A stretch of 64,000 bases of DNA from Dietzia timorensis (GCF_001659785.1 NZ_CP015961.1:868001-932000), one strand, 5' to 3'. Numbered from the stretch's first letter, positions 40,196 through 49,023 are shown. Numbers and translations are program-made. The notes: generated from the letters alone by a model not told the origin.

Positions 40196-40294
40196 AGCTG
40201 AACTCCTAGGTGGGAGGGTGCCCGCGTGGGCGCTTCGGTTCTGGCAAAAGAATAGGCGAACCGCGGCGCCGGTGCGCGGCGAGCGGGGCGGACT

Positions 40295-40975
40295 CTAGAG
40301 CCGCAGGATCCCGCCCGGGGACTTCTGGACCTCCTCGAAGCGGCCGACATTGCGGCGCACCGTGTCCCATTCCTCGGCCGGGATCTGCTTTGCCGCGCGC
40401 TTGATCACGTCCTTGTCGCCGGTTCCCCACGCAATCGGCATCGGGGAGATGAACTGGTAGGCGTTGTCCTTGCCGCGTGCCGAACGGTTCCCGGCGACCG
40501 CGACGCAGGGAACGCGCTCGCCCTCCTTCCGATCGTGCCCGGGAAGCTTCTGCGCCGAGAGCGTGACCAGCGCCGGGATCGACCCGGCCGAGCGGTCGAC
40601 TGCCTGGTCGACGAGCGCGACGAGGGTGAGCACGTGTGGGTGCACGTTCGCGACGATCGCCGGTACCAGTTCCGAGGTGGCGTAGGTGCGGTCGATCTGC
40701 CCCATCTTTCGGGGGATGTAGAAAATCATCGCAAGGCAGCCGAGGCCGAAGAGGCCGAGAACAAAGGCAATCATCAGCGCGCCGACAGACCCGAATACGA
40801 CACCGAGGACGACGGCACCGCCGAGGCACACCACGGCGAGGATTGCGGCGGCGACCTGCAGCCGCCGGATCTCGCCGAGCTTCTCGTTGTATTTGCGCGC
40901 CCAGGTCGGATCCACGTCGAAATCGAAGAGGCGGTACTGCGTATGCGGGTTCTGCGGTGCGGGCATGATCTCCAT
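40295..40975 (-). CDS. DUF3239-like membrane protein
   Basis: 226 aa. Two adjacent hydrophobic segments (about 42-85, VAAAILAVVCLGGAVVLG and LMIAFVLGLFGLGCL) follow a charged N-terminus, and a soluble C-terminal domain with LVPAIVANVHPHVLTLVALVD and PCVAVAGN follows. This matches DUF3239 of Corynebacterium relatives as I recall it. Function unknown. ATG 40975 or ATG 40966 (GGAG just upstream) could be the start. It lies 12 bases after the LysE gene and is probably in its operon. Confidence 0.72.
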   Translation of the reverse strand: MEIMPAPQNPHTQYRLFDFDVDPTWARKYNEKLGEIRRLQVAAAILAVVCLGGAVVLGVVFGSVGALMIAFVLGLFGLGCLAMIFYIPRKMGQIDRTYATSELVPAIVANVHPHVLTLVALVDQAVDRSAGSIPALVTLSAQKLPGHDRKEGERVPCVAVAGNRSARGKDNAYQFISPMPIAWGTGDKDVIKRAAKQIPAEEWDTVRRNVGRFEEVQKSPGGILRL

Positions 40976-40987
40976 TATGGACTGTCC

Positions 40988-41683
40988 CTAGATGAGTTCC
41001 ACCAGCGCCGCCGCAGCGATGAATGTCCCGATGCCGATGAACAGCACCGCGCTGACCGCGTCGACCACGGGAAGCCAGGTCCTGATCCGCGCATTGAGCT
41101 TCGGATGCGAGGCGGCGAGCGTCACCGAGGCGAACGCGAACACCGCGATCGCGACGAGCAGCGCGAAGATCCCCAGCGATGCCGCGAGCGACAGCCGTTC
41201 GCCACCCGGATACAGAAACGGCGCGAGCAGCGAGCCGAAAAACACCACGGCCTTCGGGTTGGACAGGTTCGTCGCGAGCCCTCGCACGTAGTCGCCACGT
41301 AGTGTTCGAGTCTTCGTTCCGCCTCGAACGGAACCACTGCTGGATGACGTCGCCGCAGCTAGGCCGCGCCTGGCCGCCACGGTCTCCCGCGCGACGGGCC
41401 AGGCGCTGCGCAGCCCGGTCACCCCCATGAAGACGAGGAACCCGCCTCCCGCGAGTTGCAACCAGTGCAGCAGATCCTCGCGCGCCTGGAGGATCGCGGC
41501 GAGCCCGAGCATCGACGCGCCAAGCCAGATCGCGACCCCCGTGACCACCCCGGCGAGCGATGCGAACCCGGCCCAGCGCGAGGACAGCGAGCGCTGGATC
41601 ACGAGAAGCATGTCCGGGCCGGGGGTGTATGCGCCGACGATCCAGACGCCGACAAGCGCGAGCAGTTGGGAGAGGGTGAGCAC
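40988..41683 (-). CDS. LysE/RhtB-family amino-acid exporter
   Basis: 231 aa, six hydrophobic segments. The family signature GAYTPGPDMLLVIQRSL (first helix loop) and the repeat GLATNLSNPKAVVFFGSLL are clear. These proteins export amino acids such as lysine, threonine or homoserine lactones. The start is GTG 41683, eight bases downstream of a TAGACT -10 box, giving a leaderless or near-leaderless mRNA. It is divergent from the GH31 gene. Substrate unknown. Confidence 0.91.
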   Translation of the reverse strand: MLTLSQLLALVGVWIVGAYTPGPDMLLVIQRSLSSRWAGFASLAGVVTGVAIWLGASMLGLAAILQAREDLLHWLQLAGGGFLVFMGVTGLRSAWPVARETVAARRGLAAATSSSSGSVRGGTKTRTLRGDYVRGLATNLSNPKAVVFFGSLLAPFLYPGGERLSLAASLGIFALLVAIAVFAFASVTLAASHPKLNARIRTWLPVVDAVSAVLFIGIGTFIAAAALVELI

Positions 41684-41691
41684 GGTGGGAC

Positions 41692-41749
41692 AGTCTAGGG
41701 GTGCGAATCCCGCTTTCACCAGCCGGAAACAGCGTTTGTCGACTAACCT
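41692..41749. promoter_or_regulatory. Divergent short-leader promoters of lysE-like and GH31 genes
   Basis: TAGACT (reverse strand, 41692-41697) lies eight bases before GTG 41683, and TAACCT (41744-41749) lies eight bases before GTG 41758. Neither gene has a strong ribosome site, which fits leaderless messages. Confidence 0.5.
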
Positions 41750-41757
41750 CTGCAGGT

Positions 41758-44079
41758 GTGACTCGCGCCACTTTCCGTAGGTTCGGAATCGCCCACGCCG
41801 CGCTCGCCGCGGCGCTCATCGTCGTGGGCGGCGGCCTCGCCGCGCCCGCCTACGCGCAGTCGGCGGGTTCCCTGCAGGCGCCCGGGGGATCGGTGTTCCC
41901 GAACGCCTCGGGCTCTCTCGGTTCGTTGGGTATCCAGCAGGACCAGTTGTCCGGGCTGGGTTCGGGCGAGATCGCCATTGCCGACGGCGCCCGCGGCGAG
42001 TATCCGCTCGGCGAATACACCCTCTCCGTGAGCGATGAGCGCGTCGCCGTCAACGCTGCCGGCCGCACCGTGTGGGCGGGCACCACCGGCTACTCCTTCC
42101 TCATGGCCGGCGCCGGCACCGTGGATTGGGCCGAACACCGCGGCTACTTCTGGCCCGCCACCCGCCACGGGGAAAGCTGGAACTCCCAGCGCGTGGACCG
42201 TATCGACAATGACGGCGGAGGTCTCACCCTCACCGGCACCCTGGGTTCGCCGGGCTCGGAGCGGGAATATTCCGCGAGCTTCGCCCCTCGCCCCGGCGGC
42301 GGGATCTCGGTCGACGTGTCCGTTCCGGGCGCCGACACGGTGCAGTGGGTGAGCGAGAAGAGCCAGGGCGCCGGGGTCCACGGCTTCGGCGAGCAGTTCA
42401 CGGACTTCGACCTCTCCGGTCGGCTCATCCCCATCGTCGCCCGGGAACAGGGCGTCGGCCGCGGCGCCCAGCCGCTCACGCTGCTCGCAGACCTCACCAA
42501 CGGCGGCGCCGGCGGCACCGAGTCGATGACGTACGCCGCGTGGCCGACCTTCGTCACCGGCGATATGCGCGGCGTCCGCCTCGACCCGGCCGCGAAAAGC
42601 AGCTACTCCTTCGCCGTCGGCGACACCCGTGCCGCCGATCGCGTCGGACTCGAGGTGTGGTCTCCGGACATCCGGCTCGAGCTCACGTCCGGGGACTCGC
42701 CGAAGGAGCTCATCGCGCAGCAACAGTCCGGCGTCACCCGGCCGCCGCTCGCGGGGTGGACGCAGTCCGGCGCCATCGTCGGTATCCAGGGCGGCACCGA
42801 CAGGGTCCGCCGCGTGGTCGACGACCTCGAGGCGGCCGGCACGCCCGTCGCCGGCGTGTGGCTGCAGGATTGGACGGGGCAGCGCACCACCGACTTCGGC
42901 GACCGCCTGTGGTGGACGTGGCAGCTCGACCAGGCACGCTACCCCGGCTGGTCCGGGCTCGTCTCCGAACTCCGCGACCGCGGCATCCGTACCACGACCT
43001 ACGTGAACCCCTTCCTCGTCGATGCCGCGCCCAAGGGCGACCCGTCCATCCGGAACCTCTGGCAGGAGGCGTCTGACGCCGGACTCCTAGTTCGCAACAC
43101 CGAAGGCGCGCCCTACATGCTGGACCAGGGAGGATTCAGTGCCTCGCTCGTGGATCTCACCGATCCCGCCGGGAGGGCGTTCATGTCCGACGTCATTGCC
43201 GACGAGGTTCTGGCGGGCGGGGTCGACGGCTTCATGGCAGACTTCGCCGAAGGCTTGCCGATGGATGCGGTGGTGCATGACGGCGATGCGGCCGAGTTGC
43301 ATAACCGGTGGCCGCAGCTGTGGTCGCAAACGGTGCGCGAGGGTTGCGAGAAGGCGGGGCGCCCGGATTGCGTGACGTGGTTCCGCGCCGGCACATTCGG
43401 CATGGATTCGCAGTCGCCGGCGTTCTGGAACGGGGATCAAACGGTCGACTGGTCGAGGGAGGACGGGCTCGCGTCAGCGTTGCTCGGGACGTACTCGGCG
43501 GGCGTGTCCGGGTGGCCGGTCGTGCACTCGGACATCGGCGGCTATATATCTGTAGATGCCATCGTGCACCAATTCGTGCGCGACGAGGAACTGCTCGCGC
43601 GCTGGGGCGAGTACGCGGCGTTCGGGCCGATGTTTCGGACGCACGAGGGCAACCGGCCCGCGGCCAACCGGCAGGTGTACGACGAGGGGGAGCGGGTGGC
43701 GTTCGCCCGCAACGCCCGGATCTTCGCCGCGCTGGCCCCGTACCGCGAGGGAGTTCTCGCCGAGGCCGCGCGCACGGGCGTGCCGGCTGTGCGGCATCCG
43801 TGGATCGAGTTTCCCGGTACCGAGGTCGCGCGGAGCGAGACACAGTTCATGTTGGGCGAGGCGATCATGGTCGCGCCGGTGCTCGAACGCGGGCGCGAAT
43901 CGGTCGAGGTCGTGTTCCCGCCGGGGCGGTGGAAACACCTGGTGACTGGCGAGGTGTTCGAGGGTGAAACACGCGCGACCGTGGCGGCGCCTATCGGGCA
44001 GCCGGCGGCGTTTATCGACGCCGACGACCCGCGCGCCGAGGAGATCGGCCAGGCCGTCGCCGCGGCGGCGCGCGGCTGA
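41758..44079 (+). CDS. Exported GH31 alpha-glycosidase, probable sulfoquinovosidase
   Basis: 773 aa. A Sec signal peptide (GIAHAALAAALIVVGGG, cleavage after AYA near residue 34) precedes an N-terminal beta-sandwich and a GH31 barrel. Nucleophile Asp495 is in GFMADFAEGLP and acid/base Asp560 in WNGDQTVDW, then HSDIGGY. Gln370, Arg383 and Trp386 (VWLQDW ... GDRLWW) match in spacing the sulfonate-binding Gln288, Arg301 and Trp304 of E. coli YihQ, pointing to hydrolysis of sulfoquinovosyl glycerides rather than glucans. Unlike YihQ it is exported. GTG 41758 is taken as start; the frame opens at 41701. Confidence 0.86.
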   Translation: MTRATFRRFGIAHAALAAALIVVGGGLAAPAYAQSAGSLQAPGGSVFPNASGSLGSLGIQQDQLSGLGSGEIAIADGARGEYPLGEYTLSVSDERVAVNAAGRTVWAGTTGYSFLMAGAGTVDWAEHRGYFWPATRHGESWNSQRVDRIDNDGGGLTLTGTLGSPGSEREYSASFAPRPGGGISVDVSVPGADTVQWVSEKSQGAGVHGFGEQFTDFDLSGRLIPIVAREQGVGRGAQPLTLLADLTNGGAGGTESMTYAAWPTFVTGDMRGVRLDPAAKSSYSFAVGDTRAADRVGLEVWSPDIRLELTSGDSPKELIAQQQSGVTRPPLAGWTQSGAIVGIQGGTDRVRRVVDDLEAAGTPVAGVWLQDWTGQRTTDFGDRLWWTWQLDQARYPGWSGLVSELRDRGIRTTTYVNPFLVDAAPKGDPSIRNLWQEASDAGLLVRNTEGAPYMLDQGGFSASLVDLTDPAGRAFMSDVIADEVLAGGVDGFMADFAEGLPMDAVVHDGDAAELHNRWPQLWSQTVREGCEKAGRPDCVTWFRAGTFGMDSQSPAFWNGDQTVDWSREDGLASALLGTYSAGVSGWPVVHSDIGGYISVDAIVHQFVRDEELLARWGEYAAFGPMFRTHEGNRPAANRQVYDEGERVAFARNARIFAALAPYREGVLAEAARTGVPAVRHPWIEFPGTEVARSETQFMLGEAIMVAPVLERGRESVEVVFPPGRWKHLVTGEVFEGETRATVAAPIGQPAAFIDADDPRAEEIGQAVAAAARG
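42209..42219 (+). repeat. ATGACGGCGGA element in GH31 gene
   Basis: Exact 11-base copy; reading frame gives Asn-Asp-Gly-Gly. Confidence 0.65.
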
Positions 44080-44159
44080 TCCGAGGCAGGAAAGTCTCGT
44101 TCGGGGGCGAGAGGCCAGAATTGGAGGCCGGGCCGCCGAAATCCTGGCACGCTGGGGTT

Positions 44160-44474
44160 ATGGCTACCGAATTTCACATGGATGGTTTCGTTGCACGAGC
44201 GGCTCGCGCACTGAGCCAGGTGTCGATCGCCTTGGTCGCGAACCGCGCGGGGATGGATGCCGACCGCCTCAAGCACTATGAGCGCGGCCTCGGTTCGGTG
44301 ACGCAGGAAGAGGCGCAGGCGCTGGTGTCTGCCTTCAATTACTACGGCGTTGTCTTCATCCCAGAAGGCGAGGGCGGCGGCGTCGGCGTGCGCCGCAAGT
44401 TCGGCCAGACCAAGGTCGAGATGATCGAGAACTGGGAAGGCGAGGGCGGCCCGGTCGGCGAGGACGACATCTAG
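44160..44474 (+). CDS. Small helix-turn-helix (XRE-like) protein
   Basis: 104 aa. The N-terminal two thirds read as an XRE-type HTH (ARALSQVSIALVANRAG then DADRLKHYERG), followed by a Gly/Glu-rich acidic tail. It is probably a DNA-binding regulator but its target is unknown. ATG 44160 is taken because an upstream in-frame start at 44121 adds sequence without similarity; TTATG directly at the start hints at a leaderless mRNA. It is convergent with the XPB helicase gene and 80 bases after the GH31 gene. Confidence 0.75.
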   Translation: MATEFHMDGFVARAARALSQVSIALVANRAGMDADRLKHYERGLGSVTQEEAQALVSAFNYYGVVFIPEGEGGGVGVRRKFGQTKVEMIENWEGEGGPVGEDDI

Positions 44475-44509
44475 CCCTCGCCCGAGCCGTCTTACGGGGG
44501 GGGGCGAAG

Positions 44510-46180
44510 CTACTCGCCGATCTGGGGCAGCTCCGGGCCGAGCACGTCGTCGGCGTCGATGATCCGGTAGGCGTAGCCCTGTTCGGTGAGGAAGCGCTGG
44601 CGGTGCTGGGCGTAGTCGGCGTCGAGGGTGTCGCGCGAGACCACCGAGTAGAAGTGCGCCTGCCCGCCGTCGTGCTTCGGGCGCAGCAGGCGGCCGAGGC
44701 GCTGGGCCTCTTCCTGCCGCGAACCGAACGTCCCCGACACCTGGATGGCCACGGACGCCTCGGGCAGGTCGATGGAGAAGTTCGCGACCTTCGACACCAC
44801 GAGGCACGAGATCTCGCCCTCACGGAACTGCTCGAACAGCTTCTCGCGCTCCTTATTGGGCGTCGAGCCCTGGATGACGGGAACGTCGAGGGTCTCGCCG
44901 AGTTCGTCGAGCTGGTCAAGGTACGCGCCGATCACCAACGTCGGGGCGCCCGCGTGCTGCTCGATGAGCTTGCGGACCACCGGGATCTTCGTCTTCGCCG
45001 TCGCGCAGATCTTGTAGCGCTCGTCCGGCTCGGCGGTCGCGTAGATCATCCGCTCGTTCTCGGTGAGCGTGACCCGGACCTCCACGCAGTCGGCCGGCGC
45101 GATCCAGCCCTGGGCCTCGATGTCCTTCCACGGGGCGTCGTAGCGCTTGGGCCCGATGAGCGAGAACACGTCGCCCTCCCGGCCATCCTCCCGGACAAGA
45201 GTGGCGGTGAGCCCCAGCCGCCGGCGGGACTGGAGGTCCGCCGTCATACGGAAAACCGGGGCGGGAAGCAGGTGGACCTCGTCGTAGATGACCAGGCCCC
45301 AGTCGCGGGAATCGAACAGGTCCAGGGCCCGGTAGACGCCCTTGGTCTTGCGGGTGATGACCTGGTAGGTGGCGATGGTGACCGGGCGGATCTCTTTCTT
45401 CTCGCCCGAGTACTCGCCGATCTCGTCCTCTGTGAGCGAAGTGCGGCGCACGAGCTCGCGCTTCCACTGGCGCCCCGAGACGGTGTTGGTGACGAGGATG
45501 AGCGTGGTCGCCTTGGCCTTGGCCATCGCGGCGGCGCCGACCATCGTCTTGCCCGCGCCGCAGGGGAGGACCACGACGCCGGAGCCGCCCGACCAGAACG
45601 ACTCGGCCGCCATCTCCTGGTAGTCGCGCAGCGCCCACTTCTCTTCTTCTGTAGAGAGGTCGATGGGGTGGGCTTCGCCGTCGACGTAGCCGGCGAGATC
45701 CTCGGCGGGCCAGCCGACCTTGAGCAGCTCTTGCTTGAGGTGGCCGCGCTCGGAGCCGTGGACGATGACCGTGTCGTCGTCGATCTGTTCACCGAGCATG
45801 GGCGCGATCTTCTTGTGCCGTTTGATCTCGGCGAGCACGGCCTTGTCGAAGGAGACGAGCACGAGGCCGTGCGCCGGGTTCTTCACCAACTGCAGGCGCC
45901 CGTAGCGCGCCATCGTCTCGGCGACATCGACGAGCAGCGGCTGCGGCACAGGGAAGCGCGCGTACTGCACGAGCACGTCGACGACCTGCTCGGCATCGTG
46001 TCCCGCGGCGCGCGCGTTCCACAGCGCGAGCGGGGTGATCCGATAGGTGTGCACGTGCTCGGGCGCGCGCTCGAGCTCCGCGAACGGGGCGAGCGCGCCG
46101 CGCGCCTCCGCGGACTGGGGATGGTCGATCTCCAGCAGCACGGTCTTGTCCGATTGGACGATGAGGGGTCCGCCGCTCAC
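44510..46180 (-). CDS. XPB/Ssl2-type DNA repair helicase
   Basis: 556 aa SF2 helicase of the bacterial XPB group. An N-terminal XPB-specific domain (SDKTVLLEID, damage recognition-like) precedes helicase domain 1 with Walker A LPCGAGKTMVG (about 205-215) and the DEVH box IYDEVHLLPAP, then domain 2 with VIQGSTPNKERE and QEEAQRLGRLLRP. Mycobacterial XPB is a 3'-5' DNA helicase linked to repair. Start GTG 46180 follows AAAGGACC; the longer frame to 46318 overlaps the neighbour. It lies beside the large partner gene, as in M. tuberculosis Rv0861c-Rv0862c. Confidence 0.94.
   Translation of the reverse strand: MSGGPLIVQSDKTVLLEIDHPQSAEARGALAPFAELERAPEHVHTYRITPLALWNARAAGHDAEQVVDVLVQYARFPVPQPLLVDVAETMARYGRLQLVKNPAHGLVLVSFDKAVLAEIKRHKKIAPMLGEQIDDDTVIVHGSERGHLKQELLKVGWPAEDLAGYVDGEAHPIDLSTEEEKWALRDYQEMAAESFWSGGSGVVVLPCGAGKTMVGAAAMAKAKATTLILVTNTVSGRQWKRELVRRTSLTEDEIGEYSGEKKEIRPVTIATYQVITRKTKGVYRALDLFDSRDWGLVIYDEVHLLPAPVFRMTADLQSRRRLGLTATLVREDGREGDVFSLIGPKRYDAPWKDIEAQGWIAPADCVEVRVTLTENERMIYATAEPDERYKICATAKTKIPVVRKLIEQHAGAPTLVIGAYLDQLDELGETLDVPVIQGSTPNKEREKLFEQFREGEISCLVVSKVANFSIDLPEASVAIQVSGTFGSRQEEAQRLGRLLRPKHDGGQAHFYSVVSRDTLDADYAQHRQRFLTEQGYAYRIIDADDVLGPELPQIGE
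45237..45247 (-). repeat. ATGACGGCGGA element in XPB gene
   Basis: Exact copy in reverse orientation; encodes Met-Thr-Ala-Asp within RMTADL. Confidence 0.65.
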
Positions 46181-46220
46181 GATAGATGGTCCTTTCGCTC
46201 GGGTAGCGGTGCGCCGATTC

Positions 46221-48614
46221 TCACGGCGCTGGGGCCACGGAGATGATCCGTGACAAAGAATATTCGCGGTGTTCGTCGGTGAGCGGGTCGATCCCGCTGA
46301 CCCGGCCGGCCGCCACACGCAGCGGCAACAGCATGCCCGAGGAGGTGCGCCCGGCGGCGTCGACCACCGCGATCGCCACCGGCGTGGCCGCAGCGGCCGC
46401 GTCGTGCAACATCGTGACCGCCGCGACGCCGGTCTTGCGGCCGCTCCCGCCGCGCGCCCCCGCGACGCCCGCGGCCTGCTCCGCCGAGCGCATCCCGGCC
46501 ACAGCCGTGCGTGCGGACTGCGGGTTCACCCCGATCCACGCCGCGAGCCTACGCGCATCGCCCGGGTCCTCCGCGCGATCAGGGGTGATGCGGGCGCGCT
46601 GGCGCACGAGATCGACGATCTGCCCGCTGGTGTCCTCGGCGACCGGCGAGTACCCGGCCTGGCGAAGCTGCGTGAGCACGTGGTTCGGCCGGGCGTGCGC
46701 AATGAGCACGGTCGGCGCGATCTGCCGGATCCCGAGCTCGGACGCCAACGGCCCCTGGCCGAGCTCGGCCACCAGCGCCTGGTCATCCGAACGCAGGAAT
46801 GACGTCGCACTTCCCACCCGCAGGGTGCCGTGCCGGCGCGCGACATCGGCGATCAAGTATTCGACGGACTGCGGCACCGGCGTGATCGACGCCGCGCGCA
46901 GCGTCGCGAGAATGCCGTCCGCCGTGCGGCCGGTGTCGAGGGCGCGGCGCAGCGAGGCATCGGTGAGCCGGTACGTCGTCGCGGCGCCCGTGGATTCGAC
47001 CTCCCCGATCGCGCCGACCTCGGCGCCGAGCTCCGCGGTGAGAGGCCCCGGGGCGAGGATCGTGTTATCGGCCTGCACGATAATCTCGGACACCGGCTCC
47101 GGCACGATCTGCGCGAGCGTGGTCGCGAGCGCGTCGACGAGGCCGGCGCCATCGCGGGCGGCCTCCCCGTCGCTTTCGCCGCGGTCTGCCGCGGCCGAGA
47201 ATTCGTGCGCCGCGCGGCCTGCGGCCGTGAGCCCCCACCCGGCGACGAGCCCGAACAGCCGCGCCTGGTCCACGATCTCGCGGATGTGCGGCATGCCGCG
47301 GCCACCGACGAGAGCCGGGCGCAGCCAGCGCACGAGCTCGGGGAAATCCTCTGCGGTGCTATCGCGGTCCTCGGGCAGCTGGGCGAGCGCGGCGAGCGCG
47401 TCCTTGCGGGTTTCGAGCACGCTCGGCCGCCACCGCTCCTCGGCGCGGATCGCGAGGACGGGCACGTCGATATGGGTCTTGCCCGGTTGGTCCGCGCCCG
47501 GCTCGGGCTGCCAGGGCGCGACCGGCATGCGCCACCAGGCCGCGGCGAGCGCGGCGACGCGGCGCGGGAGCTCGGCCTCGCTCCAGGCGTCCGCCGCAGG
47601 GGTCGGCGCCCACGAATCGGAGAACGGCTCCTCGGCGACCTCCCCGTCTCCGGGAAAGATGAGCCCGGCGGCGTACAGCGTCTCGAGCACAACGACGGTG
47701 GCGCCGAGCTCGGTGTCCGCAGCGGCAGCGAGACGGCGCAGTTCGCGGATCCCGACGCCACCGCCGCGCAGCTGCGACAGTGGGCTCTGGCCGAGGAGGT
47801 CGAGGATACGAGTGGCGAGGTGGTCGAGCTCGATCGCCGCCACCCCAGCGCTGCCGTCGCGGCGGCCCACGCCCATTGCGGGTCCTGGCCACGGCGGCGG
47901 GGCGAGAATATCGGCGCCGTCGGTGTCGTACCGCAGCTGATACACCGCCGCGGCGACAGGGTAGAGAAGGGTGCCATCGTGGCCGAGCCGGGCGATTCCC
48001 GCCGCCACGGCTGCGTCGATGACCTCGCGCGTCGCCGCCGGCACGCGCGCCGAGAACTCCCCGCGGCACGCGGTACCGCGCGCCAGGCGGGCGAGCAGCG
48101 CCCGCGAGCGGTCGTCCGCGGCGAGCGCGCGACTCACCGCCGCCGGGGTCGGATCCCCGTCCTGCGGGAGCACGATCTGCGCGCGGGCCGCGAAATCGCC
48201 GACGTCCGCCGTCATACGAAGACTGTCGTCCGAGCCCCACAGCAGGCCGCGCTCGCGTAGGCGATCGATCGCGGCGGTGACACGCTGCTTCGACCCCGCC
48301 GGGCGGCGGCTGCCGGCATGGGGGAGCGCGGCATCGATGTCCTTCGCCGCGACGGGCCCGGCGAGCGCGCCGGCGGTCTCCGCTGCGAGCAGGACGGTCG
48401 CGGTCGGCAGGTCGAGCCGGTTAGCCTCGCGCCTGGCGGTCTGGGGCAGCCCGAGCCGCGCGGCGAGAACCTCGAAGGATGACGGCGGAGGCGCCGTGAC
48501 ATCGGGCCGGGCGCGGAGCAGGGCGTGGAGGAAGTCGTCCTCTGCCGCCGCCAGCCACGCCGCGAGGTCGTTCGCGGCCGCTGGGCGATGAGTTCGACGT
48601 GGCACTTTATCCAC
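46221..48614 (-). CDS. Helicase-associated protein (XPB N-terminal-like/helicase C-terminal domain)
   Basis: About 797 aa, Ala/Arg-rich. The family (helicase-associated, sometimes annotated 'helicase C-terminal domain-containing') is always beside XPB in this order. I see no Walker A box, so it is probably not an active helicase; winged-helix-like repeats (AAIELDHLATRILDLLGQ; HEFSAAADRGESDGEAA) and an XPB-like C-terminal domain (VGSATSFLRSDDQALVAELG) suggest a DNA-binding partner. Start choice is uncertain: GTG 48614 or GTG 48605 (GGATAAA upstream); the open frame to 48770 is too long. It ends about 40 bases before the XPB start. Confidence 0.82.
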   Translation of the reverse strand: MDKVPRRTHRPAAANDLAAWLAAAEDDFLHALLRARPDVTAPPPSSFEVLAARLGLPQTARREANRLDLPTATVLLAAETAGALAGPVAAKDIDAALPHAGSRRPAGSKQRVTAAIDRLRERGLLWGSDDSLRMTADVGDFAARAQIVLPQDGDPTPAAVSRALAADDRSRALLARLARGTACRGEFSARVPAATREVIDAAVAAGIARLGHDGTLLYPVAAAVYQLRYDTDGADILAPPPWPGPAMGVGRRDGSAGVAAIELDHLATRILDLLGQSPLSQLRGGGVGIRELRRLAAAADTELGATVVVLETLYAAGLIFPGDGEVAEEPFSDSWAPTPAADAWSEAELPRRVAALAAAWWRMPVAPWQPEPGADQPGKTHIDVPVLAIRAEERWRPSVLETRKDALAALAQLPEDRDSTAEDFPELVRWLRPALVGGRGMPHIREIVDQARLFGLVAGWGLTAAGRAAHEFSAAADRGESDGEAARDGAGLVDALATTLAQIVPEPVSEIIVQADNTILAPGPLTAELGAEVGAIGEVESTGAATTYRLTDASLRRALDTGRTADGILATLRAASITPVPQSVEYLIADVARRHGTLRVGSATSFLRSDDQALVAELGQGPLASELGIRQIAPTVLIAHARPNHVLTQLRQAGYSPVAEDTSGQIVDLVRQRARITPDRAEDPGDARRLAAWIGVNPQSARTAVAGMRSAEQAAGVAGARGGSGRKTGVAAVTMLHDAAAAATPVAIAVVDAAGRTSSGMLLPLRVAAGRVSGIDPLTDEHREYSLSRIISVAPAP
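48205..48215 (-). repeat. ATGACGGCGGA element in the helicase-associated gene
   Basis: Exact copy; encodes Met-Thr-Ala-Asp in RMTADV. Confidence 0.65.
48479..48489 (+). repeat. ATGACGGCGGA element in the helicase-associated gene, opposite orientation
   Basis: Exact copy on the other strand relative to the gene; the gene reads it as Pro-Pro-Ser. It lies 264 bases from the previous copy. Confidence 0.65.
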
Positions 48615-48722
48615 AGTAATTGGAAACCGCGGCGCGTGCCTCCCCGCAGGCGTATGCGGGCCCGCGGGTCGGTGGCCCCCGCGGTTCACCCCGCGCGATG
48701 ACAGGCGCGGAAAGGAATGCGA

Positions 48723-48728
48723 TAATAG
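48723..48728 (+). promoter_or_regulatory. -10 box of the small ORF
   Basis: TAATAG ends five bases before GTG 48734, implying a leaderless message. Confidence 0.5.
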
Positions 48729-48733
48729 GACGC

Positions 48734-48925
48734 GTGAGCACCCAGAATAATGTTCTCGATACCACTGCATGGCCGGACGAGCGCTACGGCGAGCACCCGG
48801 TGACCGAGCTGGTCGCCTACGTCACCGGCGGGCTGTCGCCGTACGGCAACATCACGTTCCCGGTCGACGCGTCGACCTTGCCGTACGTGCACCCGTACAC
48901 GCGCACCAACTTCTGGAACGAATAG
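48734..48925 (+). CDS. Small conserved-looking protein, function unknown
   Basis: 63 aa starting at GTG 48734, ending ...YTRTNFWNE. I do not recognise the family. Support for it being real: a TAATAG -10 box five bases before the start (leaderless expression), normal amino-acid usage with aromatic and Pro/Gly turns (VTGGLSPYGNITF), and a good terminator 64 bases after the stop. It diverges from the helicase-associated gene. No signal peptide or membrane segment is visible. Confidence 0.7.
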   Translation: MSTQNNVLDTTAWPDERYGEHPVTELVAYVTGGLSPYGNITFPVDASTLPYVHPYTRTNFWNE

Positions 48926-48988
48926 CTTCTTCCGCGCCGACGCTCGGCGGAGTGCGGCGCGAGTTCGCCGCGTTTCGGTGAATGCCTG

Positions 48989-49023
48989 CCCGCCCCGTGC
49001 CTTGTGGCGCGGGGCGGGTTTTT
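48989..49023 (+). terminator. Rho-independent terminator after the small ORF
   Basis: CCCGCCCCG (48989-48997) pairs with CGGGGCGGG (49010-49018), with GCC/GGC pairing in the loop, then a run of five T. Confidence 0.85.

Noticed and set aside
41691-41725. tRNA-like TAGGGGTGCGAATCCC between lysE-like and GH31 genes
   Set aside because: Resembles a T-arm end but lacks GTTC and the other arms.
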